DNA of 41,633 nt from DASYVD01 sp050693035. Lineage in GTDB: Bacteria > Actinomycetota > UBA4738 > CALAEC01. A program made the translations under genes and the position numbers. The first letter of the stretch is position 1. Each line of letters opens with the position of its first letter. The DNA lies in contig JBOGWB010000054.1 of assembly GCA_050693035.1 (NCBI GenBank), positions 1 through 41,633 of the forward strand, read 5' to 3'. Below the pieces are notes generated by a model that saw only the letters and a list, made by a program, of their open reading frames with translations, searched no databases and had not been told where the DNA came from. Positions 29,821-38,144 of the stretch are shown here, piece after piece.

Positions 29821-32025
29821 GTGGTCCCCGAACCAGCGCACGACGACGGGCGGTCTCCGGCTGCGCCGGAGGTCCTGGACGACCTCGCTCAGGTCGGGGA
29901 GATCGTCCCTGAACCGGAACCGGAGATCACGCCCGGGCCCCCAGAACGCCCCCGGCGGAGGCGGTCGGCCGGGCGCCGTCTGCGTCGAGCCCGGCTTCGC
30001 CTCAGGTTTGCCCTCCGGAATGCCGCCAGGAATGCGGGCGGGACCGCTCGCCGGTCGGTAGACAGATCGGCAGCGCGGGTTGGACACGGCGTCCGGAAGA
30101 TCCGTCGGGTCATCTCCGTCGCGCGCCTCTCGCCCGCGCCCGTGGCTCTCGTGGTGGCGTGCGCCGCGCTCATCGTGGCGGTTTCCGTGGCCCCGATCTC
30201 GAGCGGTCTCCGGCTGGCCGGTTGGCTCGGGTCGGGTGGGGTAGCCCTGCTCGGCGTGGCCGTGGCCGTCTACGCGGAGCGGGCCCTCCGGTCGGCGTCC
30301 AGGGCCCGCCAGATGATCCGGTACGCGAGGGATCTGATCGTCGTGGCCAACGAGCTCGGGGTGATCCGAGAGGAGAGCTCCTCGGGCGCGGAGGTGCTGG
30401 GATATGCGTCGCGCGAGCTGGTCGGTATGAATCTCCTCGCTCTGGCGCATCCCGATGACGCCGACGCCACTCGCCGGCTGCTCGAAGCGGCGGCCGCCTC
30501 TCCCGGGGATGGTTTCACCGTCGAGCTGCGCATGCGCCACGCGGACGGCTCCTGGCGGTTCGTGGAGGCCCGGGCCCGGAGCCTCCTCGATGTGCCCGAG
30601 GTCGTGGGGATCGTGGCCATCTTCCGCGACGTCACCCAGCGCCGGGCGCTGGAAGATGAGGTCGCTCACCGGTCCTTCCACGACCCGCTGACCGGGCTCG
30701 CCAACCGGGCGCTGTTCAAGGACCGCGTCCAGCACGCCCTCACCCGGCGGGGCAACCCGCTCCCGGCCGTCCTCTTCGTCGACCTCGACGGCTTCAAGGC
30801 CATCAACGAAAGCGTCGGCCATGCGGCCGGCGACGATCTCCTGATCACCGTGTCCGATCGCCTCAAGGAGTGCGTCCGTCCGGAAGACACCGTGGCCCGC
30901 CTGGGAGGAGACGAATTCGCCGTGTTGCTCGACGACGTGGCCGATCCCCGTGACGTGAGCAACGTGGCACGTCGAATCATCCGGTCCATGCAAGATCCGT
31001 TCCCCGTCGGGGACAAGGAGGTCTTCGTGACGGCGAGCGTCGGGGTGGCGGTCCACGAGACCGAAGGACTGGACCAGCTCTTCCGCGACGCGGACGTGGC
31101 GCTGTACATGGCCAAGTCACAGGGAAAGGGGCGCTACGTGGTTTTCGACATGCGGGCCCACTCCGGGGCGATCGAGAGCCTGCAGCTCGAGGCGGACCTT
31201 CGCCGCGCCGTCGAACGCAACGAGTTCGTCCTCCACTACCAGCCAGTAGTGGAGCTGCGGAGCGAGCGGATCGTCGGGGTCGAGGCGCTCCTGCGCTGGA
31301 ACCATCCCGAGCGAGGGCTCCTCCCGCCGCGGGAGTTCCTGCCGCTGGCCGAGGACACCGACCTGATGGTGGACATCGGCCGGTGGGTGGTGGACCAAGC
31401 ATCGGTCCAGTCTCGGAAGTGGCAGCGCCTCTTCCCGGTGAAGCCTCCTCTTTCCGTGAGCGTCAACCTCTCTGCCACCGAGCTCAGGACCGGCTCGGTG
31501 GTCGAAGAGCTGGCCCGGGCCGCGGCGGAGTCGGGACTCGAGCCGGCCAACCTCGTGCTCGAGTTCACCGAGAGCATGATGCTCGGAGATGCGGATTCGA
31601 CCATCTCCGTCCTCAAGGAGCTCAAGCAGCTCGGGGTGAAGCTCGCCGTGGACGACTTCGGCGGCGGCCAATCGTCGCTGTCCCAGCTCCTGCGGTTCCC
31701 GGTGGACGTCCTGAAGATCGACCCCACCTTCGTGGACGGCCTGGACCGAGGCCCCGAGGACTCAGCGCTTGCCCGGGCGGTCGTTCGGCTGGCAAAGCTC
31801 CTCCACCTCGAGGTGGTGGCCGAAGGCGTGGAGCGCGAGGGGCAGGTTTCGGCCCTCCGAGAGATCGGCTGCCAGATGGCCCAGGGGTTCCTGTTCGCGC
31901 GGCCGGTCGAAGAGGCCACCATGACCGCGGTGCTCGAGCGAGCCGCCGCCCTGGGGAGACTCGGCAAGCCGAAGCGGAAGCACTCCCCCGCACCTCCCGG
32001 CCCGCGCGTCACCCCCCGAACCTAG
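29821..32025 (+). CDS. PAS-GGDEF-EAL c-di-GMP protein, membrane anchored
   Basis: This 734-residue protein has a Pro/Arg-rich N-terminus, two membrane helices (about 108-128 and 134-152), a PAS domain (about 165-275), a GGDEF domain (GGDEF at 362-366 with the RxxD inhibitory site five residues upstream) and an EAL domain (about 450-705). EAL motifs appear intact: EALLRW, SVNLSATEL, VLEFTESM, DDFGGGQSSL, KIDPTFV, VVAEGVE and MAQGFLFARP. Both synthesis and breakdown of cyclic di-GMP are therefore possible. The usual DDFGTGYSSL is DDFGGGQSSL here. Codon GTG 29821 is preceded by AAGGAAG. It interrupts the usual mutM-acyP order. Confidence 0.9.
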   Translation: MVPEPAHDDGRSPAAPEVLDDLAQVGEIVPEPEPEITPGPPERPRRRRSAGRRLRRARLRLRFALRNAARNAGGTARRSVDRSAARVGHGVRKIRRVISVARLSPAPVALVVACAALIVAVSVAPISSGLRLAGWLGSGGVALLGVAVAVYAERALRSASRARQMIRYARDLIVVANELGVIREESSSGAEVLGYASRELVGMNLLALAHPDDADATRRLLEAAAASPGDGFTVELRMRHADGSWRFVEARARSLLDVPEVVGIVAIFRDVTQRRALEDEVAHRSFHDPLTGLANRALFKDRVQHALTRRGNPLPAVLFVDLDGFKAINESVGHAAGDDLLITVSDRLKECVRPEDTVARLGGDEFAVLLDDVADPRDVSNVARRIIRSMQDPFPVGDKEVFVTASVGVAVHETEGLDQLFRDADVALYMAKSQGKGRYVVFDMRAHSGAIESLQLEADLRRAVERNEFVLHYQPVVELRSERIVGVEALLRWNHPERGLLPPREFLPLAEDTDLMVDIGRWVVDQASVQSRKWQRLFPVKPPLSVSVNLSATELRTGSVVEELARAAAESGLEPANLVLEFTESMMLGDADSTISVLKELKQLGVKLAVDDFGGGQSSLSQLLRFPVDVLKIDPTFVDGLDRGPEDSALARAVVRLAKLLHLEVVAEGVEREGQVSALREIGCQMAQGFLFARPVEEATMTAVLERAAALGRLGKPKRKHSPAPPGPRVTPRT

Positions 32026-32072
32026 CTGCCCCGAACGCATTGACCCTCCAGGGGCTCCGTTATCCTCGGCCC

Positions 32073-32342
32073 GTGGTCCGCGCGCACGTCTTCGTCTCTG
32101 GGAACGTCCAGGGAGTGTTCTTCCGTCAGGAGACCAGGAACCGGGCACGGTCCCGCGGGCTGGCCGGCTGGGTGAAGAACCTTCCGGACGGGCGGGTGGA
32201 GGCAGTGTTCGAAGGGCCCGAGGATGTTGTGGAAGAGATGGTGGAGTGGTGCCGTCACGGGCCACGGTGGGCAGAGGTCGAGGACGTCGAGATCACCCGG
32301 GAGGAGCCCGAAGGCCTCGACGCCTTCGAAGTTCGGTTCTAG
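32073..32342 (+). CDS. acyP: Acylphosphatase
   Basis: This 89-residue protein has the acylphosphatase motifs RAHVFVSGNVQGVFFRQ (catalytic arginine) and RSRGLAGWVKNLPDGRVEAV (the asparagine), and a C-terminal EITREEPEGLDAFEVRF. It hydrolyses acyl phosphates in the cytoplasm. In actinobacteria it usually lies just before smc, and it does here apart from the intervening inserted genes. Confidence 0.93.
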   Translation: MVRAHVFVSGNVQGVFFRQETRNRARSRGLAGWVKNLPDGRVEAVFEGPEDVVEEMVEWCRHGPRWAEVEDVEITREEPEGLDAFEVRF

Positions 32343-32439
32343 GGCGGTCCGTCCGGCCAGACCTTTCGGGCTATGGACGGGCGGACCCGATAAGCGGAGA
32401 CTCCATTTCGTGCTGAGGTCGGGAGGTGCCTACCGGGCT

Positions 32440-32997
32440 ATGGGGCGGCCGGCGGCGAAGGGCGTGGTTGCGCTCTTTCTCGTCGTCGGGCTGACGGGTT
32501 GTGCCGATGTCGTCGATACCGAAGCGTCTTTGCCACGGGCGAAGGGGCAACGCAACCAGCGGTTGATCGTTCGGACGTTTACGTTCAGCCCGCCTTGGGA
32601 GGCTGAGTGCACGGATGAGAGCTGTGCGGGATGGGAGCAAGGGCCTGATGCCGTCATCCGCGTACGGACTCCAGCAGGGCCGAGCCGTGTAAGGTTCACG
32701 GTCACCGCGACGCTCGACTACGACATCAGCACAGGCGACAGCGCGAGGGTGCGAATGATCGCCGCTCCTCTGACCGCTCCCGCCCCGATGATCATCCTTC
32801 CTCCCGGCGACTATCCCCTTACACCTGCGGAGCCCGAAGGCAGCACCACTCTGGCGTGGTCGCAGGGGCGTTTTCGTGCGGAAGCCAGAGACTACAGCTT
32901 CACGATGGACGTCCATCTAGAGGACGGAGATGGCGACGGATCGGCCACAATAAGCGGTCGGAAGCTCCTGGTCATCGTGGCGGTTACCTGGACCTAG
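32440..32997 (+). CDS. Small lipoprotein, unknown
   Basis: From ATG 32440 (GGGAGGT about 12 bases upstream) the protein has 185 residues. The signal sequence GVVALFLVVGLTGC has a lipobox with Cys at about residue 21. The mature part looks like a beta-rich domain with WEAECTDESCAGWEQG (two cysteines), VRFTVTATLDYDI and MDVHLEDGDGDGSATISG. I do not recognise a family. It lies in the insertion between acyP and smc, and the remnant acylphosphatase tail at 33042 follows it. Confidence 0.65.
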   Translation: MGRPAAKGVVALFLVVGLTGCADVVDTEASLPRAKGQRNQRLIVRTFTFSPPWEAECTDESCAGWEQGPDAVIRVRTPAGPSRVRFTVTATLDYDISTGDSARVRMIAAPLTAPAPMIILPPGDYPLTPAEPEGSTTLAWSQGRFRAEARDYSFTMDVHLEDGDGDGSATISGRKLLVIVAVTWT

Positions 32998-33041
32998 CGC
33001 GAGATTCCGCGCCGACGTTAGGCGCTCCCTTTCTCTTCCGG

Positions 33042-33095
33042 GAGATCACGGCGGAGGAGAAGGGAGGCCTCGACGGCTTCGAGGTCAAGTTCTGA
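33042..33095 (+). pseudogene. Remnant of a second acylphosphatase C-terminus
   Basis: The 18 codons encode EITAEEKGGLDGFEVKF and a stop. They match the end of acyP (EITREEPEGLDAFEVRF at 32289-32342) at 12 of 17 residues and 40 of 54 bases. The sequence immediately upstream in this frame has no acylphosphatase-like residues. It is best read as the leftover 3' end of another acylphosphatase copy, left by recombination when genes were inserted here. Confidence 0.7.
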
Positions 33096-33161
33096 GCACC
33101 AGCCCTCTCACGATTCCCTTGTGGGTTGTTAACCTTCTGCGCCTCCCATCGCTCTGTCATC

Positions 33162-33635
33162 GTGGGCCGAGTGGACGAGGGGTGGGACCTCGAGGCGATC
33201 TATCGTGAACACGGTCGTACGCTGTGGCGCTCACTCTTTGCCTACACCGGAGGTCGGCGCGACATCGCCGACGACGCTGTCTCGGAGGCATTCGCCCGGG
33301 CGCTGGTGGACCCCGGCCGGATCCGAGATCCCGTGCCTTGGTTGTTCCGGGTGTCGTTCAGGATCGCGGCGGCCGAGATGAAGCGGGAAGAGAAGCGGGC
33401 GGAGGTCGATGAAGCTATTGCGGATCCAACCGACGACGTCCTCCCCGAGATCCTCACCGCGCTCCGGCAGCTGAGCCCCGCACAGCGGGCGGCCGTGTAT
33501 CTCCACTACCAGGCCGACCGCCCGGTGGCGGAGGTGGCCAGGCTTCTGGAAACGTCCAGCGCCGCGGTGAAGGTTCACCTGTTTCGGGGACGCCAGAGGC
33601 TTCGGAGACTCCTTGAGGAGGACGTGGATGACTGA
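33162..33635 (+). CDS. ECF RNA polymerase sigma factor
   Basis: From GTG 33162 (GTG 33171 is also in frame) the protein has 157 residues. The sigma-2 part reads LEAIYREHGRTLWRSLFAYT with DIADDAVSEAFARAL, and the sigma-4 part has LRQLSPAQRAAVYLHYQADRP and VAEVARLLETSSAAVKVHLF. It is an ECF sigma factor unlike the one at 401 in detail. No ribosome-binding site is clear. Its stop overlaps the next start by eight bases, making a coupled pair with the membrane protein. Confidence 0.88.
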   Translation: MGRVDEGWDLEAIYREHGRTLWRSLFAYTGGRRDIADDAVSEAFARALVDPGRIRDPVPWLFRVSFRIAAAEMKREEKRAEVDEAIADPTDDVLPEILTALRQLSPAQRAAVYLHYQADRPVAEVARLLETSSAAVKVHLFRGRQRLRRLLEEDVDD

Positions 33636-34731
33636 GCGGTGGCGCAAGAGCTTGCGCGAGTTGGACTCTATCGAGCCGTCACCGGATGTATGGGACCGAG
33701 CTCTGGCTGGTTCGAGGGAAGGTCCGCCAGCCGATCTCCAGGTGGGCGCTCACCGGCGGATCGTGGCGGGGACAGTCGCGGCCCTCGTCGCGGCGGCTGG
33801 CGTAACCGTCGCCTTCCTCACCTTCCGAGAGGTTGGGACAGCGCCGGGAACAGGTTCGGTCGTCACGTATCGTGATCCGACCGGTACCTGGGAGATCGTC
33901 TATCCGGACAACTTTCAGCAATGGAGCTTCCCTCAGCTGTCTCAACACCCCCGGTTCACCATCGATGGGATCTGGATCGCGAACTTCGACCCGCCGCCGC
34001 CCCCCGAAGACGCAAGGGGTCCGCTCGACTTCCAGGTTCCAGACGACGGGGTGATCGTCCGCGTCTATCAGATGTTCGGCGGGCCCTTCTTGGTTCCTAG
34101 AGATCCCGACGCGACGTTCCCGATCCTATTCGACGACCTCAAAGGCTTCCCCGGTGACCTCGGCTCGGGCGTCCGGCGAGGGGACACCGTCTTGGCGAAC
34201 GGTGAACCGTACACGATCACGGTTGAAATGGGACCCGACCCGGGCGAGGACGACCGAAAGGCAGCCGCGGACATCGTGTCCTCCTTCCGGATCCTTCCCC
34301 TCGAGGAAGGTACAGCGATCGGCAGGCATCTGACTTTCTATGTCCTCGGGCCACCGGAGAGGTACCCCGTCGGGTCGGTGACCCGCTTCGACGAGTCGAG
34401 TCTTCCTCGATCGGAGCCTGAAGACCCATTTTCCTTATTTCCCTTCTATCTGGTCCGCGTTCCCAGGGGGTTCTACGCCCTCGCGTGGCCGGACGATGTG
34501 GCTGGCGGGTACAAGGACTGCGCGGTCACCTACGAACCCACGGCCCAGGTGTTCTCCTGCCCAAACGGCGCGATGTGGGCTCTCGACGGCTCCGTGATCA
34601 GAAAACCTCAACCCGACCGGCCCGATGACCCGCTCAGTGTGCTCCTGGTCAGGATCTCGCTCGACGGTCACGTCCTGGTCAGTCCCAACATCTTCATGTC
34701 GGACGCGACGACCGACCTGAGGGTGACCTGA
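33628..34731 (+). CDS. Membrane protein with a degenerate Rieske-like domain, putative anti-sigma
   Basis: This 367-residue protein has a cytoplasmic N-terminus (1-45), one membrane helix (about 46-66), a beta-rich outer domain (about 75-225) and a Rieske-like C-terminal domain (about 245-352). The latter has YPVGSVTRFDESS, PFYLVRVPRGFYALAW, KDCAV, VFSCPNGAMWALDGSVI and LVRISLDGHVLV, matching the strand order of Rieske proteins. Of the ligands (CxH and CPxH), the first Cys and His and the second His are missing (GGYKDC, CPNG). Cys298 and Cys311 remain and could form a disulfide. No [2Fe-2S] cluster is expected. Its position with the sigma gene suggests an anti-sigma or sensing role. Confidence 0.7.
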   Translation: MTERWRKSLRELDSIEPSPDVWDRALAGSREGPPADLQVGAHRRIVAGTVAALVAAAGVTVAFLTFREVGTAPGTGSVVTYRDPTGTWEIVYPDNFQQWSFPQLSQHPRFTIDGIWIANFDPPPPPEDARGPLDFQVPDDGVIVRVYQMFGGPFLVPRDPDATFPILFDDLKGFPGDLGSGVRRGDTVLANGEPYTITVEMGPDPGEDDRKAAADIVSSFRILPLEEGTAIGRHLTFYVLGPPERYPVGSVTRFDESSLPRSEPEDPFSLFPFYLVRVPRGFYALAWPDDVAGGYKDCAVTYEPTAQVFSCPNGAMWALDGSVIRKPQPDRPDDPLSVLLVRISLDGHVLVSPNIFMSDATTDLRVT

Positions 34732-34803
34732 CTCCGGATCTTCCCTCTGCGCGAAAGCGCCGCTTCCGGGAATCCGACCCTTCCCGCTGGTAGCATCGCC
34801 GGG

Positions 34804-37800
34804 ATGTTCCTGCGCTCGCTGACCCTCCGCGGGTTCAAGTCGTTCGCCGACAAGACCGTCCTCGAGTTCGGCCCCGGCGTCGCCGCCGTGGTCGGCCCGA
34901 ACGGCTCGGGGAAGTCCAACCTCGCCGACGCCGTCGCCTGGGTCCTGGGCGAGCAGGGCCCCCGGGCCCTCCGCGGGGCGCAGATGGCCGATGTCGTCTT
35001 CGCCGGGAGCCCCGGGCGGGCGGCGCTCGGGATGGCCCAGGTCTCGCTGGTGATCGACAACACCGCCGGGCTGATCCCCGTCCAGGCCTCCGAGATCGAG
35101 GTCGCTCGGGTCGTGTACCGCTCGGGCGAGAGCCAGTACTTGATCGGAGGAGAGCCCTGCCGGCTGCTCGACATCCAGGAGCTCCTCTCCGACACCGGGA
35201 TCGGCCGGGGCCTGCACGCGGTGGTGAGCCAAGGGCACCTCGAGGACGTGTTGGTGGCCCGGCCCGAGGAGCGACGCCAGATGATCGAAGAGGCCGCGGG
35301 GATCGCCAAGCATCGCAAGAGAAAGGAGCGAGCCCAGCGCCGGCTGGCCTCGTTGGAGCAGGACCTCCTCCGGCTCCAGGACGTTGTGGCCGAGGTGCGG
35401 CGCCACTTGAAGCCGCTCAAGCACCAGGCCGAGGCGGCCCGACGGCACGAGACCCTCTCGGAGGAGGCCGCCACGATGGCGTGGAAGCTCGCCGCGGCCC
35501 GCCTGCGCGACCTGTACGCGGACCGGGAGCGACGTCGCTCCGGCTGGGAGGTGGGTCGGGCCCGTCGCAGCGAGGCTGAAGGCCGTCTGGCCGCTCTGGA
35601 CAAGGAGATCGCCGAGACGCGGGAGCGGCTGGCGACCTCGGAGCAGGAGTTGGCTGAAGCGGAGTCGGCGCAGGAGCTCGCCCTGCGGGGCCGCCTCGCT
35701 GCCGAGGCTTCGCTACGGGAGGCCGTGCGGGCCGAAGGCGAGGCACGAGCCCGCGCCGCGGCCGACGCGGGACGTTCCGGGCGGTTGTTCAGCCTGGAAG
35801 AGGAAGCCCGACGCACCGCGGCCGCCCTCGCCGATGCGGCGGCCGCGCTGTCCGAGAAGGAGGCGTCCCTGGAGGGGGCCGAGCGCGCCTTCGTGGCCGC
35901 GCGGGATGCCCGCCGGGACGTGGAGGACGAGCGGCGACGGGCCCATGAGGCGGCCGCGTCCCGCCGGGCCGAGGTGGAAATGCTCGGGCGGACGCTTCGG
36001 TCGGCCGAGGCGGAGCGGGATCGGCTGGCGTTGGCCCTGGAGGAGCTGGCACGGAAGGAGGCCGGCCTTCGCGCGGAACACGAGTCGTTCGAAGTGGAGG
36101 TGGAACGTCTCGACGCCGAGGAGACGCCGCTGGCCGATCGGCAGCATCACGCGGAACAGGAACGCGACCGGCTGGCCGGGGAAGTCGCGGACATCGAGTC
36201 TCGGGCGCGTGCGCTGGAGGCCTCTCGCGAAGCGGTGGTGGCGAAGCGGAAGGCCCTTGCGGACACCCCGGGGAAGCGGTTCCTCGCCCGCGCCGGCGAG
36301 AGGTCCCTGGGCCTCCTGATCGATCTGCTCGATGTTCGCCGAGGGATGGAACGCGCCGTGGCGGCGGCGCTCGGTCCCCTGGCCGACGCGGTGGTCTACG
36401 ACGACCACGGCCGTGCCGTGGCCGATGCTCCCGGGGCCCGGGGGGCCACGCTCGCCGTGACCGGCGATACCGGCAGCGGGTTCCTCCTTCCCGGGGAACG
36501 GAGCCTGCTGTCCGTCGTCCGGCCCGATCCCCGCGTGGCCGGCGTCGTTTCTGGAGCGCTGAGACACGTCTTCCTGGCGGCCGATCCCGAGGAAGCGCTC
36601 GAAAAGCACCGTCGCCACCCTGCCGCCTCGTTCGTCACGTCCGACGGCGTGTTGGTGGGGCCGGGCCTGGTGCGCACGGCGCCCACGCCTACCGAGGACG
36701 AGCTGGCCGCGCGGCGAGAGGAGGTCGCGGCGGTTCGGGACCTGGCCCGGGCCCGCAAGGAGCTGGACGAGAAGCGATCCGATCTGAAAGCCGTGACCGG
36801 CGAGCTGGCCGAGATAGCTCAGGCCCTGGCCGCGACCGACGCGAAGATCACGGAGGCCGCGGAGCGGATGGGCTCGCTCGGCGTGGAGCTCGCCGCCGCC
36901 GACCGGGAGCGGACGCTGCTGTCCGAACGCCTGGCCGGAGTGGAGCACCAGATCCACGCCACCCGGGCGGCGCTCGCGGCCGTCCCCTCGCAGGAGGCAG
37001 AGCTCCCGCCCCTGCCGCCTCACGCCGAGCCGCCGGTGACCCTGCGCGTCGAGATCGAGGCCCTTCGCCGAGAGCGGGTCCGTCTGGAGGCGGGACTGGC
37101 GCGCTCCCGAGCCGAGCTCGATCGTCTTCGAGCCCAAGACCCCGAGGCCCTGGCAGAGCAGGCGGAAGACACCGCTCAGGTCCTGGCCGCGGCCGAGTCC
37201 GCTCTCCGAGAGGCGGAGGACCGAGCCGGTCAGGCTGCCACGGCGCGTGAGAGGGCCGCTCCCCGCGCCGGCGAGGAACGCGCCGCCGAGGCCCGGGCCA
37301 ACGAGGCCTGGCGAGATGCGGCCGCCCAGCTCCAGCGGCTCCGCGACGAATACGAGGACGAGGACCAGGTCCGCCGGGACCTCGAGCGGCGAATCGAGGA
37401 GGCGGAGCGCCTTCTGGCCGAGGGCCACGAGAAGGAGCCGGGAGCCGCGGTGGCGGAGCTCGGGGACGACGATACCGTGGAGTCGCTGGCCCGCCGGTCC
37501 GACCTGGTGTCCCGGCGCCTCGGGCTGCTCGGGCGTGTGAACCTGGTGGCAGGGGAGGAGTACGACGCCCTCCAGGAACGGCACGACTTCCTCCGACGTG
37601 AGATCGAGGACGTGAAGGAGGCCCGGGCCGACCTCGCCCAGGTGGTTAGGGAAGTCGACCGCAAGATCGTGGAGATCTTCGATGCAGCCTATCGGGACGT
37701 GGCGGGGGAGTTCGGCCGAGTGTTCGCGACGTTGTTCCCTGGCGGCGAGGGCAAGCTCACGCTGACCGAACCCGAGCGCATGCTCGAGGCGGGCGTCGAG

Positions 37801-38139
37801 ATCGAGGCCCGGCCGGGAGGCAAGCGGGTGAAGCGCCTGACGCTGTTGTCGGGAGGGGAGCGATCGCTCACCGCGCTGGCGTTCCTGTTCGCCATCTTCC
37901 GGGCCCGGCCGTCGCCCTTCTACCTCCTCGACGAGGTGGAGGCGGCGCTCGACGACCGGAACCTGGTTCGCTTCCTCGAACTGGTGAAGGAGTTCGCCAG
38001 GACCTCGCAGGTCCTCTTGGTGACCCATCAGAAGAGGACCATGGAGGCCGCGGACGTCCTGTACGGTGTGTCCATGGGCCGGGACGGGTCGTCGGCGATC
38101 ATCGCGCAGCGCCTGTCCGAGGTGTCGGCCCGCCGCTAG
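34804..38139 (+). CDS. smc: Chromosome segregation protein SMC
   Basis: This 1111-residue ATPase condenses and segregates chromosomes with ScpA and ScpB. It has the Walker A VGPNGSGKSN (about residues 30-39), two long coiled-coil arms rich in Ala, Glu and Arg, a hinge (about 490-640, with LGLLIDLLDV and AVVYDDHGRA), the signature LSGGERSLTALAFLFAIF (about 1015) and Walker B FYLLDEVEAALDD (about 1038). The length is slightly below the usual 1150-1200. A start 64 bases after the membrane protein, with no ribosome-binding site overlapping that gene, suggests its own promoter. Confidence 0.95.
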   Translation: MFLRSLTLRGFKSFADKTVLEFGPGVAAVVGPNGSGKSNLADAVAWVLGEQGPRALRGAQMADVVFAGSPGRAALGMAQVSLVIDNTAGLIPVQASEIEVARVVYRSGESQYLIGGEPCRLLDIQELLSDTGIGRGLHAVVSQGHLEDVLVARPEERRQMIEEAAGIAKHRKRKERAQRRLASLEQDLLRLQDVVAEVRRHLKPLKHQAEAARRHETLSEEAATMAWKLAAARLRDLYADRERRRSGWEVGRARRSEAEGRLAALDKEIAETRERLATSEQELAEAESAQELALRGRLAAEASLREAVRAEGEARARAAADAGRSGRLFSLEEEARRTAAALADAAAALSEKEASLEGAERAFVAARDARRDVEDERRRAHEAAASRRAEVEMLGRTLRSAEAERDRLALALEELARKEAGLRAEHESFEVEVERLDAEETPLADRQHHAEQERDRLAGEVADIESRARALEASREAVVAKRKALADTPGKRFLARAGERSLGLLIDLLDVRRGMERAVAAALGPLADAVVYDDHGRAVADAPGARGATLAVTGDTGSGFLLPGERSLLSVVRPDPRVAGVVSGALRHVFLAADPEEALEKHRRHPAASFVTSDGVLVGPGLVRTAPTPTEDELAARREEVAAVRDLARARKELDEKRSDLKAVTGELAEIAQALAATDAKITEAAERMGSLGVELAAADRERTLLSERLAGVEHQIHATRAALAAVPSQEAELPPLPPHAEPPVTLRVEIEALRRERVRLEAGLARSRAELDRLRAQDPEALAEQAEDTAQVLAAAESALREAEDRAGQAATARERAAPRAGEERAAEARANEAWRDAAAQLQRLRDEYEDEDQVRRDLERRIEEAERLLAEGHEKEPGAAVAELGDDDTVESLARRSDLVSRRLGLLGRVNLVAGEEYDALQERHDFLRREIEDVKEARADLAQVVREVDRKIVEIFDAAYRDVAGEFGRVFATLFPGGEGKLTLTEPERMLEAGVEIEARPGGKRVKRLTLLSGGERSLTALAFLFAIFRARPSPFYLLDEVEAALDDRNLVRFLELVKEFARTSQVLLVTHQKRTMEAADVLYGVSMGRDGSSAIIAQRLSEVSARR

Positions 38140-38144
38140 TCCTC

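Noticed and set aside
32345..32387. A GC-rich imperfect hairpin (GGTCCGTCC against GGACGGGCGGACC) after acyP.
   Set aside because: It has a bulge and no T-run, so a terminator call is weak; it matches no riboswitch I recognise.
35713..38028. A 771-codon minus-strand frame opposite smc.
   Set aside because: It mirrors the Glu/Arg/Ala-rich coiled-coil codons of smc and has no protein-like features of its own.
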